A stretch of 64,000 bases of DNA from Rivularia sp963920925 (GCF_963920925.1 NZ_CAWUDI010000001.1:275986-339985); one strand, 5' to 3'; shown: positions 43,607 to 53,157, numbered from the stretch's first letter. The notes: generated from the letters alone by a model not told the origin. Translations and numbers: made by a program.

Positions 43607-45775
43607 ATGAGCGATGCATATAATAGACTCGCACCTTTTATCCAGGAATATATTTACAAGAATAACTGGACGGAATTAAGACCAGTACAAGCTGCCGCTT
43701 GCGAAGTAATATTTGATACTGATGCCCATTTATTGGTTGCAGCAGGTACGGCTTCGGGTAAAACAGAAGCTGCTATTTTACCAGTTTTAACCCATTTATA
43801 CGAAAAACCGTCTAAAACTGTAGGGGCAATTTATATAGGTCCTATTAAAGCATTAATTAACGACCAATTTGAACGTTTGAACGACTTATTAAGAGAAGCC
43901 GATATTCCAGTTTCCCATTGGCATGGAGATGTTTCTCAAACTAGAAAAAAACAGCTTTTAAAAAACCCGTCGGGTATTCTGCAAATAACACCAGAATCTT
44001 TTGAAAGTTTATTAATTAATAAGCATGAAGATTTAATCCGTCTTTTTGGCGATGTACGTTTTGTAGTCATCGATGAAATTCATGCTTTCATGGGTACCGA
44101 AAGAGGTTGTCAAATTCTTTGTCAGTTAGAAAGATTGGCAAATTTAACTAAAAATAAACACCGTAGAATCGGTTTATCGGCAACTTTGGGCGATTATTCT
44201 CTTGCGGAAGATTGGCTTAGCTCCGGTACCAATAAATCCGTAATTACGCCAAAAATTGAGGCAGCAAAGCGACAAATTAAACTAGCTTTAGAACACTTTT
44301 ACGTTCCGGAAAAAGCGGATAATTCAGAAATCACCGATTGCGATAAATATATATTTAATTTAACTCAATCTCGTAAATGTCTTATCTTCGCTAACAATAA
44401 ATCGCAAACCGAATCTGTCATTGCATCTTTACGTCAAATTGCTGCAAGTGAAAGACAGCCAGATATTTATCACGTCCATCATGGCAGTATATCCGCTTTC
44501 CTGCGACAAATCGCCGAAAATGCCATGCGCGAACCCCATCAACCAGCGGTAACGGCTGCAACGTTGACTTTAGAAGTAGGAGTAGATATTGGCTATTTAC
44601 AGCGAGTCATTCAGTTAGAATCACCTTCTTCTGTAGCAAGTTTTTTGCAACGTTTAGGGCGCAGCGGAAGAAGGGGAGAACCTGCGGATATGCGCTTTGT
44701 TTGTCCGGAAAAACAGCCACCTTTAGAAGCACCACTTCCCAAACAAATTCCCTGGCAACTTTTACAGTCAATAGCAATAATTCAACTTTATTTAGAAGAC
44801 AAATGGATTGAACCTATTGAACCCATAAAATATCCATTGAGTCTGCTTTATCATCAAACTATGAGTATTTTGGCAGCAACAAAAGAAATTTCACCATCTG
44901 CTCTTGCCCAAAAGGTTTTTAATTTATCATCTTTTCAATATATCTCTCAAGAAGATTATAAATTATTGCTGCGTTATTTAGTTAGCATCGACCATATTAA
45001 TAAAACTGAATCAGGTAAACTAATCCTTGGGTTAGCTGGTGAAAAAATAGTCAAGAGATTTCAGTTTTATGCTGTATTTCCTGAAACTATTGAATTTAGC
45101 GTTAAACATGATTCAACAGATATCGGTACGATTGTTATAGTGCCTAAAGTAGGCAGTCAATTCGGATTGGCAGGGAAAACCTGGGAAGTTTTAGACGTAG
45201 ATTTTGCGAAAAAAACAATATTTGTTAAACCAGTAGAAGGTAAAGCCGGTATATTTTGGCGCGGTGGAACTGGTACAATTCATAGCAAAATATTACAACG
45301 TATGCGTCGCGTTTTATTAGAAGATACAGAATATGCTTATTTGCAAACAAACGCAAAAATCAGATTACAAGAAGCACGTCAATTAGCTTCAGACTTTGAG
45401 TTAGACAAACGCAATATAATTAAACTAGAAAAAGGTAAATGCTGCATTTTCCCTTGGATGGGTACAGTTGCTTACAACACTTTCCAGAGATTATTAAATA
45501 ATTTTTGTCGAGAGTCATTAGAAATTAAATCTCTTGGTGGAGTCAATCCTTATTTCATCATACTAAAACTAGGAAAAGGTAAATTTGAACAACTCGAACC
45601 CGAAATTTTATCTTTGTGCAAACAACGCATAGTTAATGAACATTTAGTAGCAGATGCAGAAGCACCAGAAATACAGAAATACGATAAATTTATTCCTCAT
45701 CCATTATTAAGAACAGCTTTTGCAACCGATTATTTGAATATGGAAGAAGTTAGACAGCAAGTTGCGCTTTGGTAG
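43607..45775 (+). CDS. Lhr-like DEAD/DEAH-box helicase
   Basis: A 722-residue superfamily 2 helicase. Motif I is AAGTASGKTEAA (about 44-55), motif II is DEIH (about 156), motif III is LSATLG (about 190), and the second RecA domain has HHGSISAFLRQ, TLTLEVGVDIG and motif VI QRLGRSGRRG (about 348). The C-terminal 350 residues contain winged-helix-like and beta-rich segments (GTIVIVPKVGSQFGLAGKTW) comparable to Lhr-type helicases. In other genomes this helicase type is found with a DUF2791 ATPase and TerB-domain protein; here those lie at 17-20 kb, so the system would be split. An STRR follows the stop. Confidence 0.88.
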   Translation: MSDAYNRLAPFIQEYIYKNNWTELRPVQAAACEVIFDTDAHLLVAAGTASGKTEAAILPVLTHLYEKPSKTVGAIYIGPIKALINDQFERLNDLLREADIPVSHWHGDVSQTRKKQLLKNPSGILQITPESFESLLINKHEDLIRLFGDVRFVVIDEIHAFMGTERGCQILCQLERLANLTKNKHRRIGLSATLGDYSLAEDWLSSGTNKSVITPKIEAAKRQIKLALEHFYVPEKADNSEITDCDKYIFNLTQSRKCLIFANNKSQTESVIASLRQIAASERQPDIYHVHHGSISAFLRQIAENAMREPHQPAVTAATLTLEVGVDIGYLQRVIQLESPSSVASFLQRLGRSGRRGEPADMRFVCPEKQPPLEAPLPKQIPWQLLQSIAIIQLYLEDKWIEPIEPIKYPLSLLYHQTMSILAATKEISPSALAQKVFNLSSFQYISQEDYKLLLRYLVSIDHINKTESGKLILGLAGEKIVKRFQFYAVFPETIEFSVKHDSTDIGTIVIVPKVGSQFGLAGKTWEVLDVDFAKKTIFVKPVEGKAGIFWRGGTGTIHSKILQRMRRVLLEDTEYAYLQTNAKIRLQEARQLASDFELDKRNIIKLEKGKCCIFPWMGTVAYNTFQRLLNNFCRESLEIKSLGGVNPYFIILKLGKGKFEQLEPEILSLCKQRIVNEHLVADAEAPEIQKYDKFIPHPLLRTAFATDYLNMEEVRQQVALW

Positions 45776-45836
45776 GGGGGATGAGGGGATGGAAGATGGG
45801 GAGACAAGGGGATGGGGGGATGGGGGGATAATTAGT

Positions 45837-46042
45837 AATTAACATCTTGCACGATTCTCAACACCGCGTTGGAATAAATTCCCAGGCTCATATATGAAGT
45901 CTGATAAATCAGACTGGGCATGGATTTCAGTACGTTTTAACGTACTTTGTATATGAGCCTTGAAATTTATTTCTCTGCGAGAAAGCCTCCGGCTTACAAG
46001 GCGGTTATTCAAGCTTAACGAGAATGGTGCAAGATGTAAATT
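45837..46042. mobile_element. MITE-like element with about 23-bp terminal inverted repeats (copy A)
   Basis: The left end AATTAACATCTTGCACGATT and the complement of the right end AATTTACATCTTGCACCATT match over about 23 bp with few mismatches. Internally there are nested dyads (AGTCTGATAAATCAGACT; AGTACGTTTTAACGTACT). The element is about 206 bp with no coding capacity. An inverted copy lies at 51428. Confidence 0.85.
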
Positions 46043-46077
46043 ATTAAGTAACTCGTAACTTCTAACAACTAACTCCC

Positions 46078-47673
46078 ATGTACGATTATGTAATTGTTGG
46101 TGCAGGCTCTGCTGGTTGCGTATTAGCGAATCGTTTGACAGAAAATTCTCAAATTAAAGTATTACTTTTAGAAGCTGGGAACCCAGATAAATCCCAAAAA
46201 ATTCATATTCCTGCGGGTTATCCAGATTTATTTAAAACCAAATATGATTGGGCTTTTTATACAGAAAAACAATCTAATCTTAACAATCGTCAGCTTTATT
46301 TTCCTCGTGGAAAGGTTTTAGGTGGAAGTAGTTCAATTAACGCCATGATTTATATTCGAGGCAATTCCGATGACTACGATAACTGGCAGAATTTAGGCAA
46401 TCAAGGATGGAGTAGTAAGGAAGTACTCACATATTTTAAAAAAGCCGAAAATCAATCCAGAGGTGCAAGCGAATATCACGATATAAAAGGACTTCTTCAC
46501 GCTACCGATTTGCTTTCTCATAATCCTCTTTCTGAGGTTTTTCTCAAAGCAGCCACAGAATTTGGATTAATTCACAACGATGATTTTAATGGAATAGAGC
46601 AGGAAGGAGTAGGCTTTTATCAAGTTAATCAAAAAAATCGGCAACGTCACAGTGCCGCTACTGCTTATTTAAAGCCTGTATTATCTAGAAAAAATTTAAC
46701 TGTCAAAACTAATTCGCAGGTTACACGTATATTATTCGATGGAAAGCAAGTTGTTGGTTTAATTTATCAAAACGAACTTCAAAATAAACTTAAAAACAAA
46801 AATATAGAACACGAAGTTAAAATCAACAAAGAACTTATAATAAGTGCCGGAGCAATCAATTCTCCTCAATTATTAATGCTTTCTGGGATTGGTTGTTCTA
46901 AACATCTAAAATCATTAAATATCCCAGTATTAATAGATTTACCTGGTGTAGGGCAAAATTTACAAGACCATTTATTTGTACCAATCGCCTATAAATGTAC
47001 AAAGCCTATTACCTTAGCTAATCTCGAAAAGCCATATAACATTCTCAAGTATTTACTTTTGAAAAAAGGAGCCTTAACTTCAAATATAGCTGAAGCTGGC
47101 GGATTTTTAAAAACTTCCAAAAATTTAGATAATGTTAATCTCCAATTACATTTTGTTCCCGGTTGTTTAATAAATCACGGTTTTAGTCATCGTCAAGAAC
47201 ACGGCTTTACTTTATGTCCAACACTTTTATATCCTCAAAGTAAAGGTAAAATTACTCTACGCTCAAACAATCCTTTAGAACCTCCAGTTATTCAACCGGA
47301 TTTTTTGGCAAAGCAACAAGATTTAGAAATTCTATTAGCAGGTGTAAAAATCAGCCGTAAAATTTTACAGCAACAAGCATTTGATAAATTTAGAGGTGAA
47401 GAAATAATACCCGGTTTGCAAATTCAATCAAATGAAGATATTGATACTTTTATTCGCAACACCGCAGAAAGTTTATATCATCCAGTCGGAACTTCTAAAA
47501 TGGGTAATGACTCAATGTCGGTAGTTAATTCAAAACTACAAGTTCATGGAGTACAAGGATTAAGAGTAGTAGATGCTTCAATAATGCCTAATATTATTGG
47601 CGGTAATACAAATGCTCCTACAATTATGATTGCCGAAAAAGCCGCCGATATGATTAAATCAATTATCAATTAA
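46078..47673 (+). CDS. GMC-family FAD oxidoreductase
   Basis: A 531-residue flavoenzyme of the glucose-methanol-choline family. It shows the FAD dinucleotide motif VIVGAGSAGCVLANRL at the N-terminus, the GMC signature PRGKVLGGSSSINAMIYIRG, the second signature GAINSPQLLMLSGIG and the C-terminal active-site region SLYHPVGTSKMG with its histidine, ending NTNAPTIMIAEKAADMI. It resembles choline/alcohol dehydrogenases; the substrate is not predictable. No signal peptide is present. The MITE-like copy A ends 35 bp upstream. Confidence 0.92.
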   Translation: MYDYVIVGAGSAGCVLANRLTENSQIKVLLLEAGNPDKSQKIHIPAGYPDLFKTKYDWAFYTEKQSNLNNRQLYFPRGKVLGGSSSINAMIYIRGNSDDYDNWQNLGNQGWSSKEVLTYFKKAENQSRGASEYHDIKGLLHATDLLSHNPLSEVFLKAATEFGLIHNDDFNGIEQEGVGFYQVNQKNRQRHSAATAYLKPVLSRKNLTVKTNSQVTRILFDGKQVVGLIYQNELQNKLKNKNIEHEVKINKELIISAGAINSPQLLMLSGIGCSKHLKSLNIPVLIDLPGVGQNLQDHLFVPIAYKCTKPITLANLEKPYNILKYLLLKKGALTSNIAEAGGFLKTSKNLDNVNLQLHFVPGCLINHGFSHRQEHGFTLCPTLLYPQSKGKITLRSNNPLEPPVIQPDFLAKQQDLEILLAGVKISRKILQQQAFDKFRGEEIIPGLQIQSNEDIDTFIRNTAESLYHPVGTSKMGNDSMSVVNSKLQVHGVQGLRVVDASIMPNIIGGNTNAPTIMIAEKAADMIKSIIN

Positions 47674-47692
47674 CAATTATCAAAATCCGACG

Positions 47693-47768
47693 GTTCGTAG
47701 TAAAGACTTTAGCCCTTGTCTTTCGTTTTAAGACTACTTAATAAAGGGATAAATCGCTTACTACAAAC
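47693..47768. repeat. Imperfect palindromic repeat with GTTCGTAGTA ends
   Basis: Ends GTTCGTAGTAA and TTACTACAAAC enclose an imperfect dyad around AGACTTTAGCCC. Its outer arms resemble the GTAGTAGCGC family but the core differs. Confidence 0.6.
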
Positions 47769-47795
47769 AAAAACAATTAAAATATTTTAAAAATA

Positions 47796-47822
47796 TAGAG
47801 ACGTAGTAATACCACGTCCCTA
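47796..47822. repeat. Small GAGACGTAGTA hairpin repeat
   Basis: TAGAGACGT and ACGTCCCTA flank AGTAATACC. A related hairpin is at 51648-51674 (GAGACGAAGT / CCACGTCTC). Confidence 0.6.
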
Positions 47823-47866
47823 CAATAGGTTATTTAAGAATTAACTAAAAATTAGCTAAAAATTAA

Positions 47867-48325
47867 CTAAGACTTAGCACCCATTTCTACTACAGCACTA
47901 CGCATAAAATTAACGCGCTGTTCAAAGTCTAATTGTTTGATGGAATTTACAAAATCATCTGTGTTAGATGGTAATTCATAGTCATCTGGTACTTGAATAA
48001 CGCTTCCACCTTCCATTCCTTGAGCAAGTCTTAGCCATACATCAAGCTTAGCGCTAGAGCTTAAAGCTGTATATGAACTACTAATATCACTGCTTGCACC
48101 AGAAACAATATCCCGTTGTGCTTGCAATTGCTCTTCCTTCGACATTGCCTGGATTTTATCGAATAAAGCTTTAGCAGTTTGCTGTGCAGAATCTTGGTTA
48201 ACAGGGGTTAAGTTGTCTTTTAGTTCCAAGTAGCCATTCCATAACAAACCTAATTGGGTATCAGCATCAAAGCCGCGAAATTCTTCTAGAGCTTTTCTTG
48301 TTTTTTCTTCAGTTGTAAAAGTCAT
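47867..48325 (-). CDS. Helical carotenoid protein (OCP N-terminal domain homologue)
   Basis: A 152-residue protein equal to a single orange-carotenoid-protein N-terminal domain. It shows FRGFDADTQLGLLWNGYLEL, LFDKIQAMSKEEQLQAQRDI, SSYTALSSSAKLDVWLRLAQ, VIQVPDDYELP and LDFEQRVNFMRSAVVEMG, each matching the OCP helical domain segment for segment, including carotenoid-contacting Tyr and Trp positions. No C-terminal NTF2-like domain follows. Such HCPs bind a ketocarotenoid; different clades quench singlet oxygen or phycobilisome energy, and the clade cannot be told here. No ctdh, frp or crtW gene is adjacent. Confidence 0.92.
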   Translation of the reverse strand: MTFTTEEKTRKALEEFRGFDADTQLGLLWNGYLELKDNLTPVNQDSAQQTAKALFDKIQAMSKEEQLQAQRDIVSGASSDISSSYTALSSSAKLDVWLRLAQGMEGGSVIQVPDDYELPSNTDDFVNSIKQLDFEQRVNFMRSAVVEMGAKS

Positions 48326-48660
48326 GAATTTATCCTATGAGAAAGATGAATTATCAATAATTGCGTTCTCTTACATATTTAATAAATTGATAACTCGGAA
48401 TTAACCCTGCTTGGGACATAAATAGGTATTATGGCTTAGGGCAGATGCAAAGTATAGGTTCTTACCAAAGTCGTATTTAGCAAGTCGTAATTTTCATCAA
48501 TTAATTTACTTTTTTGATTGAAATCCAAACTAGTTAAAGAAAAACTGTAATAGTAAGATAATTTCATCTACCAATAGACATAACTAGTTTTTTAATATAC
48601 TGTTGCTAAAGATTGATTTTGATACGCTAGGAGTATTGAAGTAATGGGCTTTATTTATTT
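48326..48660. promoter_or_regulatory. Intergenic region between divergent HCP and phosphoesterase genes
   Basis: 335 bp holding the promoters of two divergent genes. No repeats or strong dyads are recognised. Confidence 0.4.
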
Positions 48661-49488
48661 ATGCACTGGTTACTGACCGGACCATTGACTGTAGAAAAAA
48701 TAACAGTTCGCATTCCAGATTTGCCAGCATCCTTAAAAGGTATCCGTATAGTGCAAATGACAGATTTTCACTATGACGGCTTACGTTTATCAGAGAAAAT
48801 GTTAGAGAAAGCCATAATTTCTAGCAACGAAGCGGAACCAGATATAGTAGTTCTGACTGGCGATTATGTAACTGATGACCCAAATCCGATCAATAAATTA
48901 GTCTTTCAACTCAAGCATTTACAAAGTCGCTGCGGCACCTATGCAGTGCTTGGCAATCACGATCTACATTACGCTCACTCAAAAGCAAAAATTACATCTG
49001 CTTTTACCAGAGTTGGAATTGAAGTACTGGAAAACGAAATTGCTTATCCGTTTGGAAAAGAATTACCATTAGTGGGGCTTGGTGAATATTGGTCTGCTGA
49101 TTTTAAGCCAAAATTAGTCATGAATCAGTTAAATCCAGCAAAACCGCGCATAGTTTTATCTCACAATCCCGATACTGCCAATATCCTGCGGCAATGGCGA
49201 GTAGACTTACAGTTATCCGGTCATACTCATGGTGGTCATATTGTAATCCCCGGTATTGGCCCTGCGATCGCAACTTATAGCAATATTGTTCGCAGTATGC
49301 CCAGAAAACTGCGGCGTAAGATGCCATTAGTAAAAACAGAATTTTTTAAAGTAGTCAGAAATTGGCAATGGGCAAAAGGATTTCACCAAATCGGAACCAA
49401 TCAACTATACGTTAATCGTGGCTTAGGAACTTATCTACCGGGAAGGCTCTTTTGTAACCCAGAAGTCACCGTTATTACTTTGGAATGA
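48661..49488 (+). CDS. Metallophosphoesterase (YkuE-like), paralogue 1
   Basis: A 275-residue calcineurin-like phosphoesterase. Metal-ligand motifs are all present: DFHYDG (Asp35, His37), GDYV (Asp68), GNHD (98-101), SHNPD (about 167) and GHTHGGH (187-193). The closest type is the YkuE/YaeI group, which acts on phospholipids or lipid A precursors; the substrate here is unknown. It lacks the N-terminal Tat or membrane segment of some relatives. An extra basic stretch (SMPRKLRRKM) follows the last motif. A close paralogue starts 295 bp downstream. Confidence 0.9.
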   Translation: MHWLLTGPLTVEKITVRIPDLPASLKGIRIVQMTDFHYDGLRLSEKMLEKAIISSNEAEPDIVVLTGDYVTDDPNPINKLVFQLKHLQSRCGTYAVLGNHDLHYAHSKAKITSAFTRVGIEVLENEIAYPFGKELPLVGLGEYWSADFKPKLVMNQLNPAKPRIVLSHNPDTANILRQWRVDLQLSGHTHGGHIVIPGIGPAIATYSNIVRSMPRKLRRKMPLVKTEFFKVVRNWQWAKGFHQIGTNQLYVNRGLGTYLPGRLFCNPEVTVITLE

Positions 49489-49783
49489 AGGGATGGGGAG
49501 ATGGGGGGATGGGGAGATTGGGGGACAAGGAGAGGGGCTAGACGGGGTAGAGGGGGTAGAGGGAGTAGAAAAATATTCCAAATTCTTAATTCCTAGCTTC
49601 TAACTCCTAACTCCTAACTCTTTTAATCCAAAATCCAGTCTTCGCAGCGTGTCGGCAAGGACATAATCCAAAATCTAATAACTCCTAACTCCTAACACCT
49701 AACACCTAACACCTAACAGTTCACTGCTCACTGATAACTGGTGATAGACTAAAAGCGCTGGTACAAAAAGCAATTTTAGCCCT

Positions 49784-50611
49784 ATGCATTGGTTGTTAAC
49801 TGGTCCTTTAAGTGTAGAAAAACTTTCAGTTAAGATAGAGGGTTTGCCAGCATCTACTAGGGGTACTCGTATAGTGCAGCTTTCGGATTTGCACTACGAC
49901 GGTTTGAGGTTATCCGAAGAAATGTTAAAGCAGGCTATAATCGCCAGCAATCAAGCTGAACCGGATTTAGTTGTTTTAACTGGTGACTACGTAACCGACG
50001 ATCCCGCACCAATATATAAACTAGTTAAAAGACTTAAGCATTTAAAATCTCGCGCTGGTATCTATGCCGTACTTGGCAATCATGATATATGCTACCGTAC
50101 TGCAAAGGCAGAAGTTACAGCAGCATTAGAAAGTATTGATATAAAAGTTCTTTGGAATGAAATTGCTTATCCTTTGGGAAAAGATTTACCATTGGTTGGA
50201 TTAGCTGAATATTGGTCAAGAGGATTTAACCCGGCATCGGTAATGGATCGCTTAGACGATGCAACACCGCGTATCGTTTTATCCCATAATCCCGATACAG
50301 CCCAAATATTGCAGCAGTGGCGAGTAGATTTGCAACTATCAGGGCACAGCCACGGAGGACAAATTGTGTTACCCGATATTGGCCCTTTAGTAGTTTATTA
50401 CAAAGAATTAGTTCGCATAATTCCCAAAAATGTGCGGCAATTCATTCCATTTTTACGACCAGATTATGTAAAAGTTCTCCGACATTGGGAATGGGCGCAG
50501 GGATTTCACAAAGTAGGTAAAAATCAGCTATATGTCAATCGTGGTTTAGGAACTTATTTACCAGGGCGCTTGTTTTGTCCGCCGGAAGTTACTGTAATTA
50601 CTTTGGAGTGA
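49784..50611 (+). CDS. Metallophosphoesterase (YkuE-like), paralogue 2
   Basis: A protein of the same length as the gene upstream (275 residues), with the motifs DLHYDG, GDYV, GNHD, SHNPD and GHSHGGQ at the same positions. N-terminus MHWLLTGPLS and C-terminus YLPGRLFCPPEVTVITLE are almost identical between the two, so this is a tandem duplication. The middle and the region after the last motif (IIPKNVRQFIPFLRPDYVKV) diverge. An STRR-rich 295-bp gap separates the two, so each may have its own promoter. Confidence 0.9.
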   Translation: MHWLLTGPLSVEKLSVKIEGLPASTRGTRIVQLSDLHYDGLRLSEEMLKQAIIASNQAEPDLVVLTGDYVTDDPAPIYKLVKRLKHLKSRAGIYAVLGNHDICYRTAKAEVTAALESIDIKVLWNEIAYPLGKDLPLVGLAEYWSRGFNPASVMDRLDDATPRIVLSHNPDTAQILQQWRVDLQLSGHSHGGQIVLPDIGPLVVYYKELVRIIPKNVRQFIPFLRPDYVKVLRHWEWAQGFHKVGKNQLYVNRGLGTYLPGRLFCPPEVTVITLE

Positions 50612-51168
50612 GGGAGTGGGGAGATTGGGGGATGGGGAGAACTCTTAATTTATAACTATTAACTTTTCAATCTAAAATTAATAACTCCTAACTCCTAACT
50701 CCTAACTGAACAAACCGCCTTTAGTTACGACCGAAAGATGTCAGTAATTAAAAGCGGTTTATTAAATATTTAGTAAATTGAGAAGAGTTGAAAATCAGAG
50801 TTTACTTTTAATCTAGGGTGAACCGGAATCGCAATTTTAGAAACGCTTGTTACCCAATGTACATCCTGAGTTATTTTCTATTCAAGCAGTATTCTTTGTC
50901 TGCTTGTAAAAACCTCCAAACTCACTTGTTCATATAAGGAAAGGCGAAAACATAGCATTTATTTGTTTGAAGGATGTAACAATCGAGATATTGCGATGGG
51001 ATTAGAGGGGGAGACACTAACTCCAATCGAAAGATTTATTTTTTAGAGTTTTAACTCGCTTGTGCCTTATTTATAAAGTTAGCACCTGTTTTCTATAATT
51101 AAAACCTTATTTTACTGACTGTAACTATTGGTAATTTTTCGCAATATTTGTCTAAGTTTGTTTATTTA

Positions 51169-51425
51169 TAGGACTTACGCAAAGCCCCCCTTCTCAAGGG
51201 GGGTTGGGGGGATCTTAACGTTGGGAATACTTAATTTATCGTTGCGGTTGCGTAACTCCTAATTTATATAGTATTAATTACTCCTGCTTTTTGCCTTATA
51301 AATAGCTAAAAGCCTTTTTTAATAGGAATTTCCATAAAGTCCATCTTCTTTAAGCGGGGTTGGGGGGATCTAAATCCTAAATCTATGAAATACTTGTTTT
51401 GTCGTTCTGCTTGCGTAAGTCTTAT
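51169..51425. mobile_element. MITE-like element with TAGGACTTACGCAA ends
   Basis: The left end TAGGACTTACGCAAAG and right end CTTGCGTAAGTCTTA are inverted repeats of about 15 bp. Two internal GGGGTTGGGGGGATCT copies lie between them. The element is about 257 bp, non-coding, and directly abuts the next element at 51428. Confidence 0.75.
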
Positions 51426-51427
51426 TT

Positions 51428-51616
51428 AATTAACATCTTGCACCATTGTCCTTAAGGTTCAGCACCCGCCTTGAAATCAATTTCAAGGCTAATATACAAA
51501 GTACGTTAAAACGCACTAAAAGTCTTATCTAGTCTGATTTATCAGACTTTGTATTTGAGCCTGGGAATTTATTCCAAGGCGGTTTATAAGGCTAATTGAA
51601 AATAGTGAAAATATCA
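51428..51616. mobile_element. MITE-like element (copy B), inverted relative to copy A
   Basis: Read forward, this sequence matches the reverse complement of 45837-46042 over most of its length (shared CATCTTGCACCATT, ATACAAAGTACGTTAAAACG, AGTCTGATTTATCAGACTT and GAGCCTGGGAATTTATTCCA). Its right terminal repeat is decayed. Confidence 0.82.
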
Positions 51617-51959
51617 GATTTCAAAGATTTTGCTTAACAAAAAAAATAGAGACGAAGTAAAAGCCACGTCTCTATAAATTAATTTGTGAAGGATTCGTAG
51701 TTGCTTTTTAAACTTTCATCTTGCTATATTCTCAGAATAACTTCTGGCAGGAAGTAAGTGGTTCTATCTCTAGAAAGGTGATTAATATATCCGGAAGAGT
51801 GATTTAAAGTTTGTAAATTTTTTTTTGATACCAGTATTCATAACCATAGAATAAATTTATTATTATTCTTATAAGATTATGAAATTAACAACTTAAATTA
51901 CCTTTTAATTAATTGTAAATAATCGCTCATACTAGTAAATATCTTCAAGCTAACTTTCT

Positions 51960-53057
51960 ATGCTGCCTCTTCCCCAAAACCCGCTTTCTTTGACGCAAAC
52001 CCCTCATAGTGGCTACCACTGGGATGGTGGGGAACGTCGCTTTTTTGAAGGTTGGTATTACCGAGTAACTCTACCCTTTGTAAATCAAACTTTCGCTTTC
52101 ATGTATTCGATTGAAGATCCAATCGGTGGCAAACCTCACAGTGGTGGTGCAGCACAAATTCTTGGCCCAAATGATGAATATTTGTGGCGTACTTTTCCCG
52201 ATGTCAATAAATTTTGGGCAAAGCCTGATGTTTTGGCTTTAGGGCATTGGGGGAAAACTGATATAGAAAGTCAACCCCTTTATCTGCTTCCTGTAGAGTT
52301 TGAAAGCTACATTCAAGAGGGTTATCAAGCTACAGCAACTTTAAATCAAGGGATAATTTACGATCCAAGTAATGGTAATTACTGTCGCTGGCAGTATGAA
52401 ATTCAGCCGGTGTACTATTGGGGAAATAAAGGCAGCATTCAGCAATCAACCGCAGGCTGGATCTCCTACTTACAGATTTTTGAGCCGGGATGGCAAATTT
52501 TGATGGCTCATGGTTTCGCTAGCGGTTGGATAGATTGGAATGGTAAACGCTATGAATTTACCAACGCACCCGCTTACAGTGAAAAAAACTGGGGAGGAGC
52601 TTTTCCCGAAAAATGGTTTTGGTTGAACTGTAATAGTTTTGATGACGAACCAGATTTAGCTTTAACCGCAGGTGGAGGTAGACGTGGTGTATTGTGGTGG
52701 ATGGAATCTGTAGCAATGATCGGTTTGCATTACCAAGGTAAATTTTATGAGTTTGTACCTTGGAATTCTCAAGTTAGTTGGAATATCGAACCTTGGGGAA
52801 AATGGGAAATGCACGCGAGAAATTCGCAATACGAAGTGACTTTAACGGGAACTACCGATTTACCCGGTACAGAATTGCGTGCGCCAACCGAAAATGGTTT
52901 AATATTTGCTTGTCGCGACACCATGCAAGGAAAATTAACTTTAGAATTGCGCGAATTAAATACTGCTGAATCCAAAACTATCCTGAAAGCAACCAGTAAT
53001 TTATGTGGATTAGAAACAGGGGGTGGTCCCTGGGATAGTTCCTGGCTTAGCGACTAG
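51960..53057 (+). CDS. Tocopherol cyclase
   Basis: Closes the chromanol ring of methylated phytylbenzoquinols in tocopherol synthesis (plant VTE1, Synechocystis slr1737). The 365-residue protein has the family segments PHSGYHWDGGERRFFEGWYY, AFMYSIEDP, the AGGGRRGVLWWMESVAMIGL region, SEKNWGGAFPEKWFWLNCNS and a terminal ETGGGPWDSSW. Length fits the cyanobacterial enzyme (about 363). No transit or signal peptide is present. Other tocopherol genes (hpd, hpt, vte3/4) are not in the window, so it stands alone, with a tRNA gene starting 26 bp after its stop. Confidence 0.93.
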   Translation: MLPLPQNPLSLTQTPHSGYHWDGGERRFFEGWYYRVTLPFVNQTFAFMYSIEDPIGGKPHSGGAAQILGPNDEYLWRTFPDVNKFWAKPDVLALGHWGKTDIESQPLYLLPVEFESYIQEGYQATATLNQGIIYDPSNGNYCRWQYEIQPVYYWGNKGSIQQSTAGWISYLQIFEPGWQILMAHGFASGWIDWNGKRYEFTNAPAYSEKNWGGAFPEKWFWLNCNSFDDEPDLALTAGGGRRGVLWWMESVAMIGLHYQGKFYEFVPWNSQVSWNIEPWGKWEMHARNSQYEVTLTGTTDLPGTELRAPTENGLIFACRDTMQGKLTLELRELNTAESKTILKATSNLCGLETGGGPWDSSWLSD

Positions 53058-53083
53058 AAATGTTATTATAAAAATAACAATTT

Positions 53084-53157
53084 GGGGCTGTAGCTCAGCA
53101 GGATAGAGCGAGCGCCTCCTAAGCGCTAGGTCGCAGGTTCGAGCCTTGCCAGTCCCG
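53084..53157 (+). tRNA. tRNA-Arg (anticodon CCU)
   Basis: A full cloverleaf. The acceptor stem is GGGGCTG/CAGTCCC with one G-U pair, the D arm is GCTC...GAGC, the anticodon stem AGCGC/GCGCT carries loop CTCCTAA (CCT), and the T arm is GCAGG-TTCGAGC-CTTGC. The discriminator is G and CCA is not encoded. It decodes AGG. Confidence 0.93.

Larger units (their letters stand above)
50612..51959. other. 1.35-kb gene-free region packed with repeats
   Basis: No credible gene on either strand. It contains an STRR near 50685-50707, a MITE-like element at 51169-51425, the second copy of the 206-bp element at 51428-51616, and a GAGACG hairpin at 51648-51674. Confidence 0.7.
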
